From the NCBI RefSeq assembly GCF_900101385.1, contig NZ_FMZB01000011.1, positions 49,812-113,811 on the forward strand: 64,000 bases of DNA, in the 5' to 3' direction. Of this stretch, positions 55,487 through 63,903 are shown piece after piece; position 1 is the first letter of the stretch; the number at the start of each line of letters is the position of its first letter. Made by a program: the position numbers and the translations under genes. This DNA comes from Terribacillus halophilus. Lineage in GTDB: Bacteria > Bacillota > Bacilli > Bacillales > Amphibacillaceae. A model generated the notes under the pieces. That model saw nothing but the letters and a program-made list of their open reading frames with translations. It had not been told where the DNA came from and searched no databases.

Positions 55487-56779
55487 TTGAAGACAACGAT
55501 CGCTAAGCTTAGTGAACATGTAGGAGAAGAAGTAACAATCGGGGCTTGGCTCCGCAATAAACGATCCAGCGGGAAGATTGCATTCCTGCAGCTGCGTGAC
55601 GGAACAGGTTTCGTTCAAGGCGTCGTCGTTAAAAGTGACGTTTCTGAGGAAGTTTTCCAGACAGCGAAAAATATGACGCAGGAAACGTCTCTTTATGTTA
55701 CAGGAAAAGTAGTGGAGGATAGCCGTTCTTCCTTTGGATATGAAATCCAAGTCAGCAATGTGGAAGTAATCCACGCTGCAACAGATTATCCGATCACACC
55801 AAAAGAACATGGTACTGAATTCTTGATGGATAACCGCCACCTGTGGCTCCGCTCCCAAAAACAGCATGCGGTGATGAAAATTCGTAATGAAATCATCCGT
55901 GCCACTTATGAATACTTCCATGTAAATGGTTATACGAAGATCGATCCGCCTATCCTGACAGGTTCTTCTGCAGAAGGCACAACTGAATTGTTCCATACAA
56001 AATATTTCGATGAAGAAGCATATCTTTCCCAAAGCGGACAGCTTTATATGGAAGCAGCAGCAATGGCATTCAATAAAGTATTCTCCTTCGGTCCGACATT
56101 CCGGGCAGAAAAGTCCAAAACAAGACGCCATTTGATTGAATTCTGGATGATTGAGCCGGAGATGGCGTTCGTCGAACATGAGGAAAGCTTGGAAATCCAG
56201 GAGAATTACATCAGCCATCTTGTCGCTTCTGTACTGAAGAACTGTAAACTGGACCTTGAAATCCTTGGACGTGATACAGAAAAATTGGCTAAAGTTACAG
56301 CGCCATTCCCTCGTATCACATATGATGAAGCAATTGAATTGCTGAAAGAAAAAGGCTTCGATGATATCGAGTGGGGAGAAGATTTCGGGGCTCCACATGA
56401 AACTGCTATTGCAGAAAGCTACGATAAACCAGTATTCATTACGAATTATCCAGCGGCAATCAAAGCGTTCTACATGAAGCCAGATCCAAATCGGGAAGAA
56501 GTCGTATTATGCGCTGACTTGATTGCACCCGAGGGTTACGGAGAAATCATTGGCGGTTCCCAGCGTATCGATGATCTTGAACTGATGGAAAAACGCTATG
56601 AGGAGCATAATCTGACTGGCGATGCATACAACTGGTACTTGGAATTGCGCAAATACGGCAGTGTGCCGCACTCAGGTTTTGGTCTTGGACTTGAGCGGAC
56701 AGTTGCTTGGCTATCCGGCGTGGAGCACGTGCGTGAAACGATTCCTTTCCCACGTCTATTGAACCGCCTATACCCATAA
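55487..56779 (+). CDS. asnS: Asparaginyl-tRNA synthetase
   Basis: A 430-residue class IIb synthetase. The OB-fold anticodon domain (residues ~14-100) is followed by motif 1, motif 2 ([25 protein letters not shown]), and motif 3 ([15 protein letters not shown]). It charges tRNA-Asn. The start is TTG 55487 after GGAGGG; this agrees with the N-terminus of the family. Only 39 bases separate it from tseB, so no T-box leader is possible. Confidence 0.96.
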   Translation: MKTTIAKLSEHVGEEVTIGAWLRNKRSSGKIAFLQLRDGTGFVQGVVVKSDVSEEVFQTAKNMTQETSLYVTGKVVEDSRSSFGYEIQVSNVEVIHAATDYPITPKEHGTEFLMDNRHLWLRSQKQHAVMKIRNEIIRATYEYFHVNGYTKIDPPILTGSSAEGTTELFHTKYFDEEAYLSQSGQLYMEAAAMAFNKVFSFGPTFRAEKSKTRRHLIEFWMIEPEMAFVEHEESLEIQENYISHLVASVLKNCKLDLEILGRDTEKLAKVTAPFPRITYDEAIELLKEKGFDDIEWGEDFGAPHETAIAESYDKPVFITNYPAAIKAFYMKPDPNREEVVLCADLIAPEGYGEIIGGSQRIDDLELMEKRYEEHNLTGDAYNWYLELRKYGSVPHSGFGLGLERTVAWLSGVEHVRETIPFPRLLNRLYP

Positions 56780-56797
56780 CATATAGTTTAACTGACG

Positions 56798-56829
56798 ATC
56801 CCTTGTCCTATGACGAGGGATTGTCCTAT
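56798..56829 (+). repeat. Hairpin and direct repeat between asnS and dnaD
   Basis: ATCCCTTGTC (56798-56807) pairs with GACGAGGGAT (56812-56821), one T-G pair, loop CTAT. The motif TTGTCCTAT occurs at 56803-56811 and again at 56821-56829. No U-tract follows, so it is probably not a terminator. Confidence 0.5.
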
Positions 56830-56849
56830 TAAAGGAAAGGAGACCCCAG

Positions 56850-57554
56850 ATGAATAACAACTTAAACTACCAAAGAATGCTGGCAAATCCATTTTCCTTT
56901 CCCGGTATCTTGATGGATCGATATGCTGCTCTTGGATTGAACGAGACAGAAATGATGGTCATTCTGCATATTTGCTTTTTTCAGCAGCAAGGCATCATGT
57001 TCCCGACTACAGATGAATTGGCAGCGAAAGTGACGCTGACTGAAAGGGAAGTTGCTCTTGTTTTGCGTAAGCTCGTCCAGCGGAACATGCTGCAGATTGA
57101 AGATGTGCAGGAAGAAAACGTGCGCAGCCAAGCATACAGTCTAAATGGATTATGGCATTTAGTATTTGCAGAAACCGTTTATCCAGAACCTGAAAAGAGT
57201 ACGGACAAAGAAGAAGAGGCCGCCATATTCATACTTTTTGAGCAGGAATTCGGCCGGCCATTATCGCCTTTTGAAATCGAAACGGTCACCCTATGGCTGG
57301 ATGAGGATATGCAGCCGCCATCGCTGATCAAGGCAGCCTTACGAGAAGCGGTGCTGATGAGTAAACTGAATTTCCGCTATATCGATCGTATTCTGCGGGA
57401 ATGGAAACGCAAAGGCATCCGTTCAGTGGAACAGGCTCGCAAACAGAGCAAAGCATTTCATGAAAACCAGCGGCCGGCTGCTGCTGTGCAAGCAGACCAA
57501 CAAGCACCAGCCCGCGATGTGAGTATTTACTACAACTGGCTGGAAGAGGATTGA
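56850..57554 (+). CDS. dnaD: DNA replication initiation protein DnaD
   Basis: A 234-residue protein. The N-terminal winged helix (about residues 20-100, LNETEMMVILHICFF) mediates oligomerisation, and the C-terminal DnaB/DnaD domain (about 130-200, FEQEFGRPLSPFEIETVTLWLD, FRYIDRILREWKRKGI) binds DNA. It takes part in primosome assembly with DnaB and DnaI. ATG 56850 follows AAAGGAGAC. It is followed 17 bases later by nth, as in B. subtilis. Confidence 0.94.
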   Translation: MNNNLNYQRMLANPFSFPGILMDRYAALGLNETEMMVILHICFFQQQGIMFPTTDELAAKVTLTEREVALVLRKLVQRNMLQIEDVQEENVRSQAYSLNGLWHLVFAETVYPEPEKSTDKEEEAAIFILFEQEFGRPLSPFEIETVTLWLDEDMQPPSLIKAALREAVLMSKLNFRYIDRILREWKRKGIRSVEQARKQSKAFHENQRPAAAVQADQQAPARDVSIYYNWLEED

Positions 57555-57571
57555 GGAGGAAAAGCTGACCA

Positions 57572-58225
57572 ATGCTGAACAAAACACAGATACGACGGGC
57601 ACTGGATGTCATGCGGGATATGTTCCCGGAAGCAGCCTGTGAGCTGGTGCATAAAAATCCATTTGAGCTTGTCATCGCCGTACTGCTTTCAGCGCAATGT
57701 ACCGATAACCTTGTCAATAAAGTAACAAAGGAATTATTCCAAAAATATAATACTCCAGAAGATTATTTGGCTGTTTCCCTCGAGGAGCTGCAGCATGACA
57801 TCCGTTCCATCGGTCTTTATCGCAATAAAGCTAAAAATATCCAAAAGCTATGTCAGACATTGATCGACCACTATGATGGAATCGTACCTGACACACGTGA
57901 CGAACTGGTCAAGCTTGCTGGAGTAGGGCGCAAGACAGCCAATGTGGTAGCGTCCGTCGCATTCCATGAACCGGCTATTGCCGTAGACACCCACGTTGAA
58001 CGAGTCTCCAAGCGGCTTGGATTTTGCCGCTGGAAAGATAATGTCACCGAAGTGGAAAACACATTGATGAAAAAGGTTCCGCGTGATGAGTGGAGCGATA
58101 CACATCATCGCATGATCTTTTTCGGCCGCTATCATTGCAAAGCAAGAAATCCGAACTGCCTTGCATGCCCGTTGAACGACATTTGCCGAGAAGGAAAAAA
58201 GCGGCTCAAAGCAGAAGCAAACTAA
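57572..58225 (+). CDS. nth: Endonuclease III
   Basis: A 217-residue DNA glycosylase/AP lyase. The helix-hairpin-helix has LAGVGRKTANVVASV with the catalytic Lys, the catalytic Asp is in VDTHVERVS, and the iron-sulfur ligands CKARNPNCLACPLNDIC show the Cys-6-Cys-2-Cys-5-Cys spacing. It removes oxidised pyrimidines. ATG 57572 follows GAGGAGGAAAAG. It converges with ponA. Confidence 0.96.
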   Translation: MLNKTQIRRALDVMRDMFPEAACELVHKNPFELVIAVLLSAQCTDNLVNKVTKELFQKYNTPEDYLAVSLEELQHDIRSIGLYRNKAKNIQKLCQTLIDHYDGIVPDTRDELVKLAGVGRKTANVVASVAFHEPAIAVDTHVERVSKRLGFCRWKDNVTEVENTLMKKVPRDEWSDTHHRMIFFGRYHCKARNPNCLACPLNDICREGKKRLKAEAN

Positions 58226-58264
58226 AAAGACAGTCACTCCAATTTGAAGTGACTGTCTTTTTTT
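58224..58264. terminator. Bidirectional terminator between nth and ponA
   Basis: A perfect 15-bp stem (58224-58238 AAAAAGACAGTCACT, 58248-58262 AGTGACTGTCTTTTT) with a nine-base loop serves both convergent genes; T's (or A's on the other side) continue beyond the stem. Confidence 0.95.
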
Positions 58265-58273
58265 ATTGTTTCA

Positions 58274-60886
58274 TCATTGTTGGTTCTCTGTATTGCCAGA
58301 GCTTGGGCCTGTATCACCATCTTGGCCGGAGCCATCTCCCTGATCACCTTGATCAGTTTCGCCGTCCGTGCTGGCTGGATCTTCACTCTGACCAGAATCT
58401 TCATTCCCATTGCCGTTACCATTTTCACTACCGTTGTTATTGCCATTATTCTGGTCACTGTTTTCATCGGCGTTTTGGTCTTGATTCTGATCTTCATTTT
58501 GATCCTGGTTCTGCTCGTCCTCATTTTGCTGTTCTTCTTCGTTCTGATCCGGTTGGTCCTCAGCGTTCTCATCCGGATTTTCTTCTTCCGCGTTCTCATC
58601 TTCGCCAGGAACAGTGACGGAAGTGGTTTTCGCCTCACTAGTCTCCCCATCAACAGAAGCCGTGACTGAGATGTTATAGGTTTGTCCAGCTTCGACGTTC
58701 TCAATGACAGCCGAAGTATCCGAAGTCGTCTTGGAGCCGCTTGGATCGGCTTTTACACTGAATTCAGCATCGCCGTCATAATTCCAGCTGATATTGATGC
58801 TGTTGCTTCCTTCGTCATAGCTTGCAGAAAGTCCGGTAACCGGATCGATTTCTTCTTCTTCATATCTTTCTGAAGTAGCACCAGGCAGATGACCTTTCAG
58901 GAATAACTCCGTCAAGATTTCGGAAGAGGGGGTGCCAGCACTTGGAGAAGCAGCGGGGCGAGAGCCTTTTTCGACTTTCGCCTCCACTACGCTGCTGGGT
59001 TTTTTAAAACTTTCTGTGTCCTTGCCTTGATGGACTTCGGTCATGATTTGTTTGAACAGCTGCTTGGCAACATTTGTGCCAATGACACCATTACCATCTT
59101 GTATTACCTTATTACCTTTGTCGTAACCAGTCCAGATGGATAGGGTGTAATTAGTCGTCAGGCCATTCATCCAAGAATCAGGACTTCCTTGTTGATCTTT
59201 AAGATTCGTTGTACCAGTCTTACCGGCAATATCTAATCCGGCTACATTTGCCATGGTACCAGTACCTTCTGTCATAACAGAACGCATCATATCGGTAACC
59301 ATGTAAGCTGTAGAATCGCTCATTGCAGCTTCAGAATCTGGTTTCATATCTAGCGTGCTTCCATCGCTGAATTCAATTTTCGTAATGGCGTATGGTTCTG
59401 TATAAACTCCCTCATTACCGAATGCCGCATAAGCACCGGCTATATCAATGGTATGGAACTGTGCTGCGCCGCCTATACTATCTCCATTCTTGATACCATC
59501 TTCGAATTCCAGACCCAAACCATTTGCAAATTGTTCTGCGTTTTCTGCACCAACAGCTTGGAAGGTCTTGATTGCTGGAATATTATACGATTTTGCCAAG
59601 GCAGTTCTTGCGCTCATCCAGCCATGGAACCGGTCATCATAGTTGCCAGGAGTCCAGTCTCCAATTGTAATAGGCTCATCATTGATTTGTTCGTACGTAG
59701 ATGTATATATGCCGTTCTCAAATGCCGGAGCGTAATCCAAAATAGGTTTCATACTTGAACCCGGCTGACGTCCGTCACCTTGAATGGCATAATTAAATCC
59801 ACCAAGTTCGTTGTTTCGATTACCTCCGATGGCACGTATTGCACCGCTCTTCGTATCAAGCAGCGTAATTCCAGCCTGCAGTTCTTCATCCGGCCATACT
59901 ATGCTACTGTCTTCACTCAATGCGTTCTCCACAGTCTCCTGCGCATCCGGATCCAAAGTAGTATAAATCTTCATACCATCAAGGTTCAGATCCGTATCCT
60001 CAAAGCGTTCACTAAGTTCCTTTTGTACTTGATCAAGGAAAGCGCCGTATTTGTTCTGCTGCGGCTGCTTCTCGGTAAGCAAATCTTCTACTTTCGTCTT
60101 TTTCGCTTCGTCTGCTTCTGCCTGTGTAATCTTTTCATGCTGCACCATCAAATCAAGCACAGTATTCATGCGTTCCTGAGCTAAATCAGGATTTTCAAAT
60201 GGGTTATACGCGGTAGGGCGCTGCGGCAATCCAGCCAGCAATGCTGCTTCCGGAAGGGTAAGATCGTTTAGGTCTTCTTTGCCGAAGTATGTGTCAGCTG
60301 CCGTAGCGACTCCATATGCATATTGACCGTAGAATACTTTGTTCAAATACATCTCCAGGATTTCTTCCTTGGAATATTTACGGTCAAGCTGGAAGGCAAG
60401 CCACCATTCCTGCATTTTTCTTTTGATGGTTTTCTCAGGTGATAAGAAGGAGCGTTTGATGACCTGCTGGTCGATTGTACTTCCGCCTTCTGCACCAAAA
60501 CCATTCTTAAAGTTCGAAAGCAATGCTCCTCCGGTACGGATGATATCAATTCCGTTATGCTCGAAGAATCGTGAATCTTCCGTTGCTGTGACAGCATCGA
60601 TCAGCTGCTGCGGCAGCTCATCATAGGTTACTTTTCTTCTGCTTTCCGATCCCATTTCCGCAAATTCGTCCCCATTCATATCATAGACGATGTTTGAAGC
60701 AGGATCGGCTAATTTCTCTTCGTCCAGTTTTGGTGCTGTAGCTGCGTAATAACCAAATACTGCACCACCGGCCACAACGCATAAAACACCTATTAACACA
60801 ATCGTAAGTAAAATTTTCTTCCAAATAGGTCTTTTTTTCTTTTTCTGTTTTCTTCTTGATGCACGAGATTGGCCCTTTTCTGCCAT
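58274..60886 (-). CDS. ponA: Class A penicillin-binding protein 1 (PonA)
   Basis: An 870-residue bifunctional enzyme. The basic cytoplasmic start (RRKQKKKKRPIWKK) and one membrane helix (about residues 25-50) precede the transglycosylase domain (ATEDSRFFEHNGID, EGGSTIDQQVIK, KRKMQEWWLAF) and the transpeptidase with SxxK in QPGSSMKPILD, the SYN motif, and KTGTTN. After a fibronectin type III domain (about 690-765) comes a ~100-residue tail rich in Asp, Glu, Asn, Gln and Gly. The gene follows recU in an operon with a one-base overlap. Confidence 0.95.
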   Translation of the reverse strand: MAEKGQSRASRRKQKKKKRPIWKKILLTIVLIGVLCVVAGGAVFGYYAATAPKLDEEKLADPASNIVYDMNGDEFAEMGSESRRKVTYDELPQQLIDAVTATEDSRFFEHNGIDIIRTGGALLSNFKNGFGAEGGSTIDQQVIKRSFLSPEKTIKRKMQEWWLAFQLDRKYSKEEILEMYLNKVFYGQYAYGVATAADTYFGKEDLNDLTLPEAALLAGLPQRPTAYNPFENPDLAQERMNTVLDLMVQHEKITQAEADEAKKTKVEDLLTEKQPQQNKYGAFLDQVQKELSERFEDTDLNLDGMKIYTTLDPDAQETVENALSEDSSIVWPDEELQAGITLLDTKSGAIRAIGGNRNNELGGFNYAIQGDGRQPGSSMKPILDYAPAFENGIYTSTYEQINDEPITIGDWTPGNYDDRFHGWMSARTALAKSYNIPAIKTFQAVGAENAEQFANGLGLEFEDGIKNGDSIGGAAQFHTIDIAGAYAAFGNEGVYTEPYAITKIEFSDGSTLDMKPDSEAAMSDSTAYMVTDMMRSVMTEGTGTMANVAGLDIAGKTGTTNLKDQQGSPDSWMNGLTTNYTLSIWTGYDKGNKVIQDGNGVIGTNVAKQLFKQIMTEVHQGKDTESFKKPSSVVEAKVEKGSRPAASPSAGTPSSEILTELFLKGHLPGATSERYEEEEIDPVTGLSASYDEGSNSINISWNYDGDAEFSVKADPSGSKTTSDTSAVIENVEAGQTYNISVTASVDGETSEAKTTSVTVPGEDENAEEENPDENAEDQPDQNEEEQQNEDEQNQDQNEDQNQDQNADENSDQNNGNNNGSENGNGNGNEDSGQSEDPASTDGETDQGDQGDGSGQDGDTGPSSGNTENQQ

Positions 60887-61494
60887 TACTCCTCTTCCTC
60901 CGTTCTAAAATGAAGCTGGTCGATGATGTGCAAGTAATCGACCTTTGCCTGATACTTCATCGGGATCAGAAATCCTTCCTTACAGATGATATCATAAGGT
61001 ATGGATTTTCTTCCCCCATCATATTGACGTTTCCACCACGGAAAAAGTTTCTCTGCTTCGAAAAAAAATGTTTGATCATGTGCGGTGAAGCGCATGATTA
61101 CGAAGCAGATGCCTCCCTGGCTGCATACATGCTCCATGTGGGCAATCTGGTGATCATGGAAATTGGAGAGAGGGAAACTGGTCTTGTTTTTCGTGACCTT
61201 TGCTTCAAAATCTACATATTTTCCACGATAGATGCCATTATAATCCGTAGTAGATGCTTGTTTGAAATACGCTTCCTTTATGACCGCTGCACTTCGTTTT
61301 GGGTAATCGACTTGGACAATCTGCACTGGGGTTGGTTTTTTGTGAATGACGGCTTTTTGCCTGGCAAGGTAATACTCGTTTGTTTCATTGATATCTCCCT
61401 CTAAAGTCATCCCCCTGTTACCAAAGTCAATATGCTGCGAAAGTCTTGATGCAGCAGTCTGTCTGATGATCTTTTTCCCATTAGGATACTGCAC
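60886..61494 (-). CDS. recU: Holliday junction resolvase RecU
   Basis: A 202-residue resolvase. The conserved parts are [48 protein letters not shown], and [26 protein letters not shown], with catalytic acidic residues. GTG 61494 is chosen: GGGGGGAG precedes it and the N-terminus aligns with B. subtilis RecU (206 residues). The frame extends to a TTG at 61566 but with no ribosome site. RecU also helps chromosome segregation. It precedes ponA in the same operon, as in B. subtilis. Confidence 0.94.
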   Translation of the reverse strand: MQYPNGKKIIRQTAASRLSQHIDFGNRGMTLEGDINETNEYYLARQKAVIHKKPTPVQIVQVDYPKRSAAVIKEAYFKQASTTDYNGIYRGKYVDFEAKVTKNKTSFPLSNFHDHQIAHMEHVCSQGGICFVIMRFTAHDQTFFFEAEKLFPWWKRQYDGGRKSIPYDIICKEGFLIPMKYQAKVDYLHIIDQLHFRTEEEE

Positions 61495-61585
61495 GTTTTC
61501 TCCCCCCACTATAGGAATGATCATACCATAATCCTTAGAATACTTCACTCTGCGCCTGTAACTCAACTAATAAAGGGGCAATTCG

Positions 61586-62548
61586 ATGACATTTACTGAC
61601 ATAGCGGAGCTGCTTGCTTCCATCGAAGAGAAAACAGCCTCTGCAAATCTAGATAATATCCGAAGAACGATGGCTTATCAAGCTTTTTATGAAAGGAATC
61701 CCGAGATACGCTGGGCATTTTTGGCATCCATGGTTTCCAGGAACGCTGGTTGGAATATGACCGACTTGCAGTTGGACATGTTTAGATGCTTATTATCTGC
61801 CCGAATTAGAAAACAACTTTTCTCTCTTTACGAACGTGCCAATTGGCTGATCTTCTCCGATGCCTATCCGCAACTGTTGCTTTATGAGGCTCACAAGCAA
61901 GGGAAAATCGATATGACCTGCCATCTGCGTCATTTTCATGTCTCCGCCTTTATGAAAGAAGCATGGCAGCTGTATCTGGATGAAAATGATGGGCAGCGTT
62001 TGCTTTACAGCCTTATTGTCAATGAACAGCATGTCATCGGATCGCCTGTCATCATCCAGCCATTTTATCAAGAGCATATCTTCAGGCGATGGCCGTATCT
62101 ATTTCAGGATTTGTTTCGTTTGAATGCAGTGTTTTTTCCGACATTGGATGGGAAATTATATGGTTTATATGCACATCATTTTACGAGTATCGATGATCGG
62201 ATACGGATGGGCAAGGAGTTGAGTCAGCTGCTCTTTCATGACCAGCTTCACCAGGCATTCGTCCAGTTCGCCCAGAAAACGCCTCATACGGCATCTCGAA
62301 ATGATTATGAACGTTTTGGCCGTTTTAGAACAGCTGGCAGCGGTCCCTTGCGTCAATGCTATCCGGTCATTTCACACCAGGATAGTATTCGTAAGGACTG
62401 GTACAGGAATGGGGGCATCAAACAAAATTGGCTGAAAGCTCCTGCAGACAAAGAATTCCGGCCGACCGGTTCCGTATTTTATTGGAAGCGAAAAATGATG
62501 GCTTTAGCTGCTGTCTTCTTTAAGAAAAAAAGCAAAGCGGTCCAGTGA
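61586..62548 (+). CDS. yppC: YppC (DUF2515) family protein
   Basis: A 320-residue protein divergent from recU. NIRRTMAYQAFYERNPEIRWAFLASMVSRNAGWNMTDLQ and ANWLIFSDAYPQLLLYE are characteristic of DUF2515. The C-terminus is basic (KRKMMALAAVFFKKKSKAVQ). The function is unknown. ATG 61586 is preceded by AAAGGGGC. The order recU/ponA - yppC matches B. subtilis. Confidence 0.88.
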   Translation: MTFTDIAELLASIEEKTASANLDNIRRTMAYQAFYERNPEIRWAFLASMVSRNAGWNMTDLQLDMFRCLLSARIRKQLFSLYERANWLIFSDAYPQLLLYEAHKQGKIDMTCHLRHFHVSAFMKEAWQLYLDENDGQRLLYSLIVNEQHVIGSPVIIQPFYQEHIFRRWPYLFQDLFRLNAVFFPTLDGKLYGLYAHHFTSIDDRIRMGKELSQLLFHDQLHQAFVQFAQKTPHTASRNDYERFGRFRTAGSGPLRQCYPVISHQDSIRKDWYRNGGIKQNWLKAPADKEFRPTGSVFYWKRKMMALAAVFFKKKSKAVQ

Positions 62549-62562
62549 TCGCTTTGCTTTTT
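62527..62562. terminator. Bidirectional terminator between yppC and sspM
   Basis: AAAAAGCAAAGCG (62527-62539) and CGCTTTGCTTTTT (62550-62562) form a 13-bp perfect stem. It overlaps the yppC stop codon in the loop. T-runs are present in both directions. Confidence 0.93.
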
Positions 62563-62566
62563 CCTC

Positions 62567-62677
62567 TTATATGGAAGGACGATTCGGTCCATCAAGCTTC
62601 TTATCATATCCGTCGCCGGCAGTACGGGCTGTCGGGCGTTTCTGGTCGGTCGATGTCTTCTTTTCCTGCTTTTTCAT
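62567..62677 (-). CDS. sspM: Small acid-soluble spore protein M-like peptide
   Basis: A 36-residue basic peptide in a gap between yppC and the next gene. Its end, DKKLDGPNRPSI, closely matches the C-terminus of B. subtilis SspM as I recall it (DKKLGGPNRPST), a sporulation peptide of 34 residues. The start at ATG 62677 follows AAAGGAGG by seven bases; ATG 62680 directly before it is another option. A sigma-G-type promoter lies just upstream, consistent with forespore expression. SspM is a minor spore protein of unknown role. Confidence 0.82.
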   Translation of the reverse strand: MKKQEKKTSTDQKRPTARTAGDGYDKKLDGPNRPSI

Positions 62678-62697
62678 CATTCACCCTCCTTTACTGT

Positions 62698-62727
62698 TAG
62701 GATGGGCGAAAGAGCTCTGAATCATGC
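62698..62727 (-). promoter_or_regulatory. Sigma-G promoter of the sspM-like gene
   Basis: On the minus strand, GCATG (62727-62723), an 18-base spacer, and CATCCTA (62704-62698) match the forespore consensus GHATR-N18-CATNMTA at every position. The start codon is about 20 bases downstream. Confidence 0.75.
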
Positions 62728-62814
62728 GGATGCCCACGTATTTTTTGTTGTTTTGTCAGTTGTGCAGGAGAAGTCTTATCTTACCAGAAACTTATAAAAA
62801 AAGGGGGCAAACGG

Positions 62815-63030
62815 ATGAACAAGCAAAACGGTGTGACAAAAGAGGAATTACAGCTGGCCTTGTTCCAGCTGGAAGGCACTTACCGGAGATTGGATCAAAG
62901 GCTCACCGTACAGGCAAACCGTTCCAGGATGTCATGGAAACAGCCATTGATTGAAAAGGTGCTTCAAGTCGAGTCCCATCTGGATAGAAAGCAGGATAAA
63001 TGGAGTCAAGAGCATGGTAAATTAGCCTGA
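62815..63030 (+). CDS. Small helical protein of unknown function
   Basis: A 71-residue hydrophilic protein rich in Gln, Lys and Glu and probably all helical (EELQLALFQLEGTYRRLDQRLTV). A good ribosome site (AAAGGGGGC) precedes ATG 62815. I do not recognise a family. Its position ahead of yppE corresponds to yppD in B. subtilis, but no sequence similarity can be claimed. The overlapping frame at 62724-62954 has no ribosome site. Confidence 0.6.
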   Translation: MNKQNGVTKEELQLALFQLEGTYRRLDQRLTVQANRSRMSWKQPLIEKVLQVESHLDRKQDKWSQEHGKLA

Positions 63031-63075
63031 CTGCTTGTATAATGGAACAACACGATAAGCAGAGAAGGGGTTGCA

Positions 63076-63483
63076 TTGACGACATTACGCATTTATAACA
63101 AGCAGTTATCCGAATTGCTGGCCCGTCTGAAAGAGCGTTTCCTGACGCACGAGCCGCCAAGTGATAAACACGATAGAGCTTTCTTCGAGCTGGTAAAAGC
63201 CGAAACCGGACCAATGTATGAGCTTTTGCAAAAATGGCATCAGACGGCAGCTGATTTTGTCCAGCAGCGTGATGTCAGTGTACATCCGCAGCAGGTCCAA
63301 TCAACAGAAGAAAATGTCCATTTGATTATCCTGCATAGCTATTACATAGACATCCGGTCCGAGCGATATATGGATTACCATCAATCGATCGGATACGTCA
63401 TCCACTTGCTTGATGAAGATTTGGATCGATTGAATGGAAACGACAGAGAGGAAGAGGAACATGACGAAAGAAGAACTGATTGA
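63076..63483 (+). CDS. yppE: YppE (DUF1798) family protein
   Basis: A 135-residue helical protein; HDRAFFELVKAETGPMYELLQKW and SEERYMDYHQSIGYVIHLL-like stretches are typical of DUF1798. The function is unknown. The start is TTG 63076, seven bases after AAGGGG. Its C-terminal end is highly charged and overlaps the cdd start by 23 bases, so the two are probably translated together. Confidence 0.85.
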   Translation: MTTLRIYNKQLSELLARLKERFLTHEPPSDKHDRAFFELVKAETGPMYELLQKWHQTAADFVQQRDVSVHPQQVQSTEENVHLIILHSYYIDIRSERYMDYHQSIGYVIHLLDEDLDRLNGNDREEEEHDERRTD

Positions 63484-63877
63484 ATTAGCCAAAACAGCGA
63501 GAGAGCGAGCATATATACCATATTCTAAATTCGGTGTGGGGGCAGCAGTCCTAACAAAGTCAGGCAATGTCTATCAAGGCTGTAATATCGAGAATGCGGC
63601 TTACCCGGTGACATGCTGTGCCGAAAGAACTGCTATTTTCCAAGCTATTGCAAATGGAGAGCGGGAATTCTCAGGAATCGCCGTCGTTGCGAATACAGAG
63701 CGGCCGGTACCTCCATGCGGATCGTGCAGGCAGGTTATGGCTGAGTTCTTCCCGCATGATGCAGTTATTCACATAGCAAACATGAACGGCGTTTCTAAAA
63801 CAGTTACAATGGAAGAGTTGCTTCCATTCTCATTCCAGCCAGAAGATTTGTACTCAGACGAACAAGCAGCCCAATAA
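63461..63877 (+). CDS. cdd: Cytidine deaminase
   Basis: A 138-residue tetrameric-class deaminase. The zinc site is formed by NAAYPVTCCAERTA (with the catalytic Glu) and PPCGSCRQVMAEF; KFGVGAAVLTKSGNVYQGCNIEN is conserved. It turns cytidine into uridine. ATG 63461 follows AGAGGAAGAGGAAC and lies inside the end of yppE. In B. subtilis cdd sits with dgkA and era, so this location is different. Confidence 0.93.
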   Translation: MTKEELIELAKTARERAYIPYSKFGVGAAVLTKSGNVYQGCNIENAAYPVTCCAERTAIFQAIANGEREFSGIAVVANTERPVPPCGSCRQVMAEFFPHDAVIHIANMNGVSKTVTMEELLPFSFQPEDLYSDEQAAQ

Positions 63878-63903
63878 TATTTGTCCTAAAAAGACCTAAA
63901 GCA

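Noticed and set aside
55430..56398. A 322-residue open frame opposite asnS
   Set aside because: Antisense shadow with unnatural composition and no ribosome site.
58277..58669. A very hydrophobic open frame on the plus strand (130 residues) that looks like a membrane protein
   Set aside because: It is the antisense of the Asp/Asn/Gln codons in the ponA tail, which read as Val/Ile/Leu on the other strand. It has no ribosome site.
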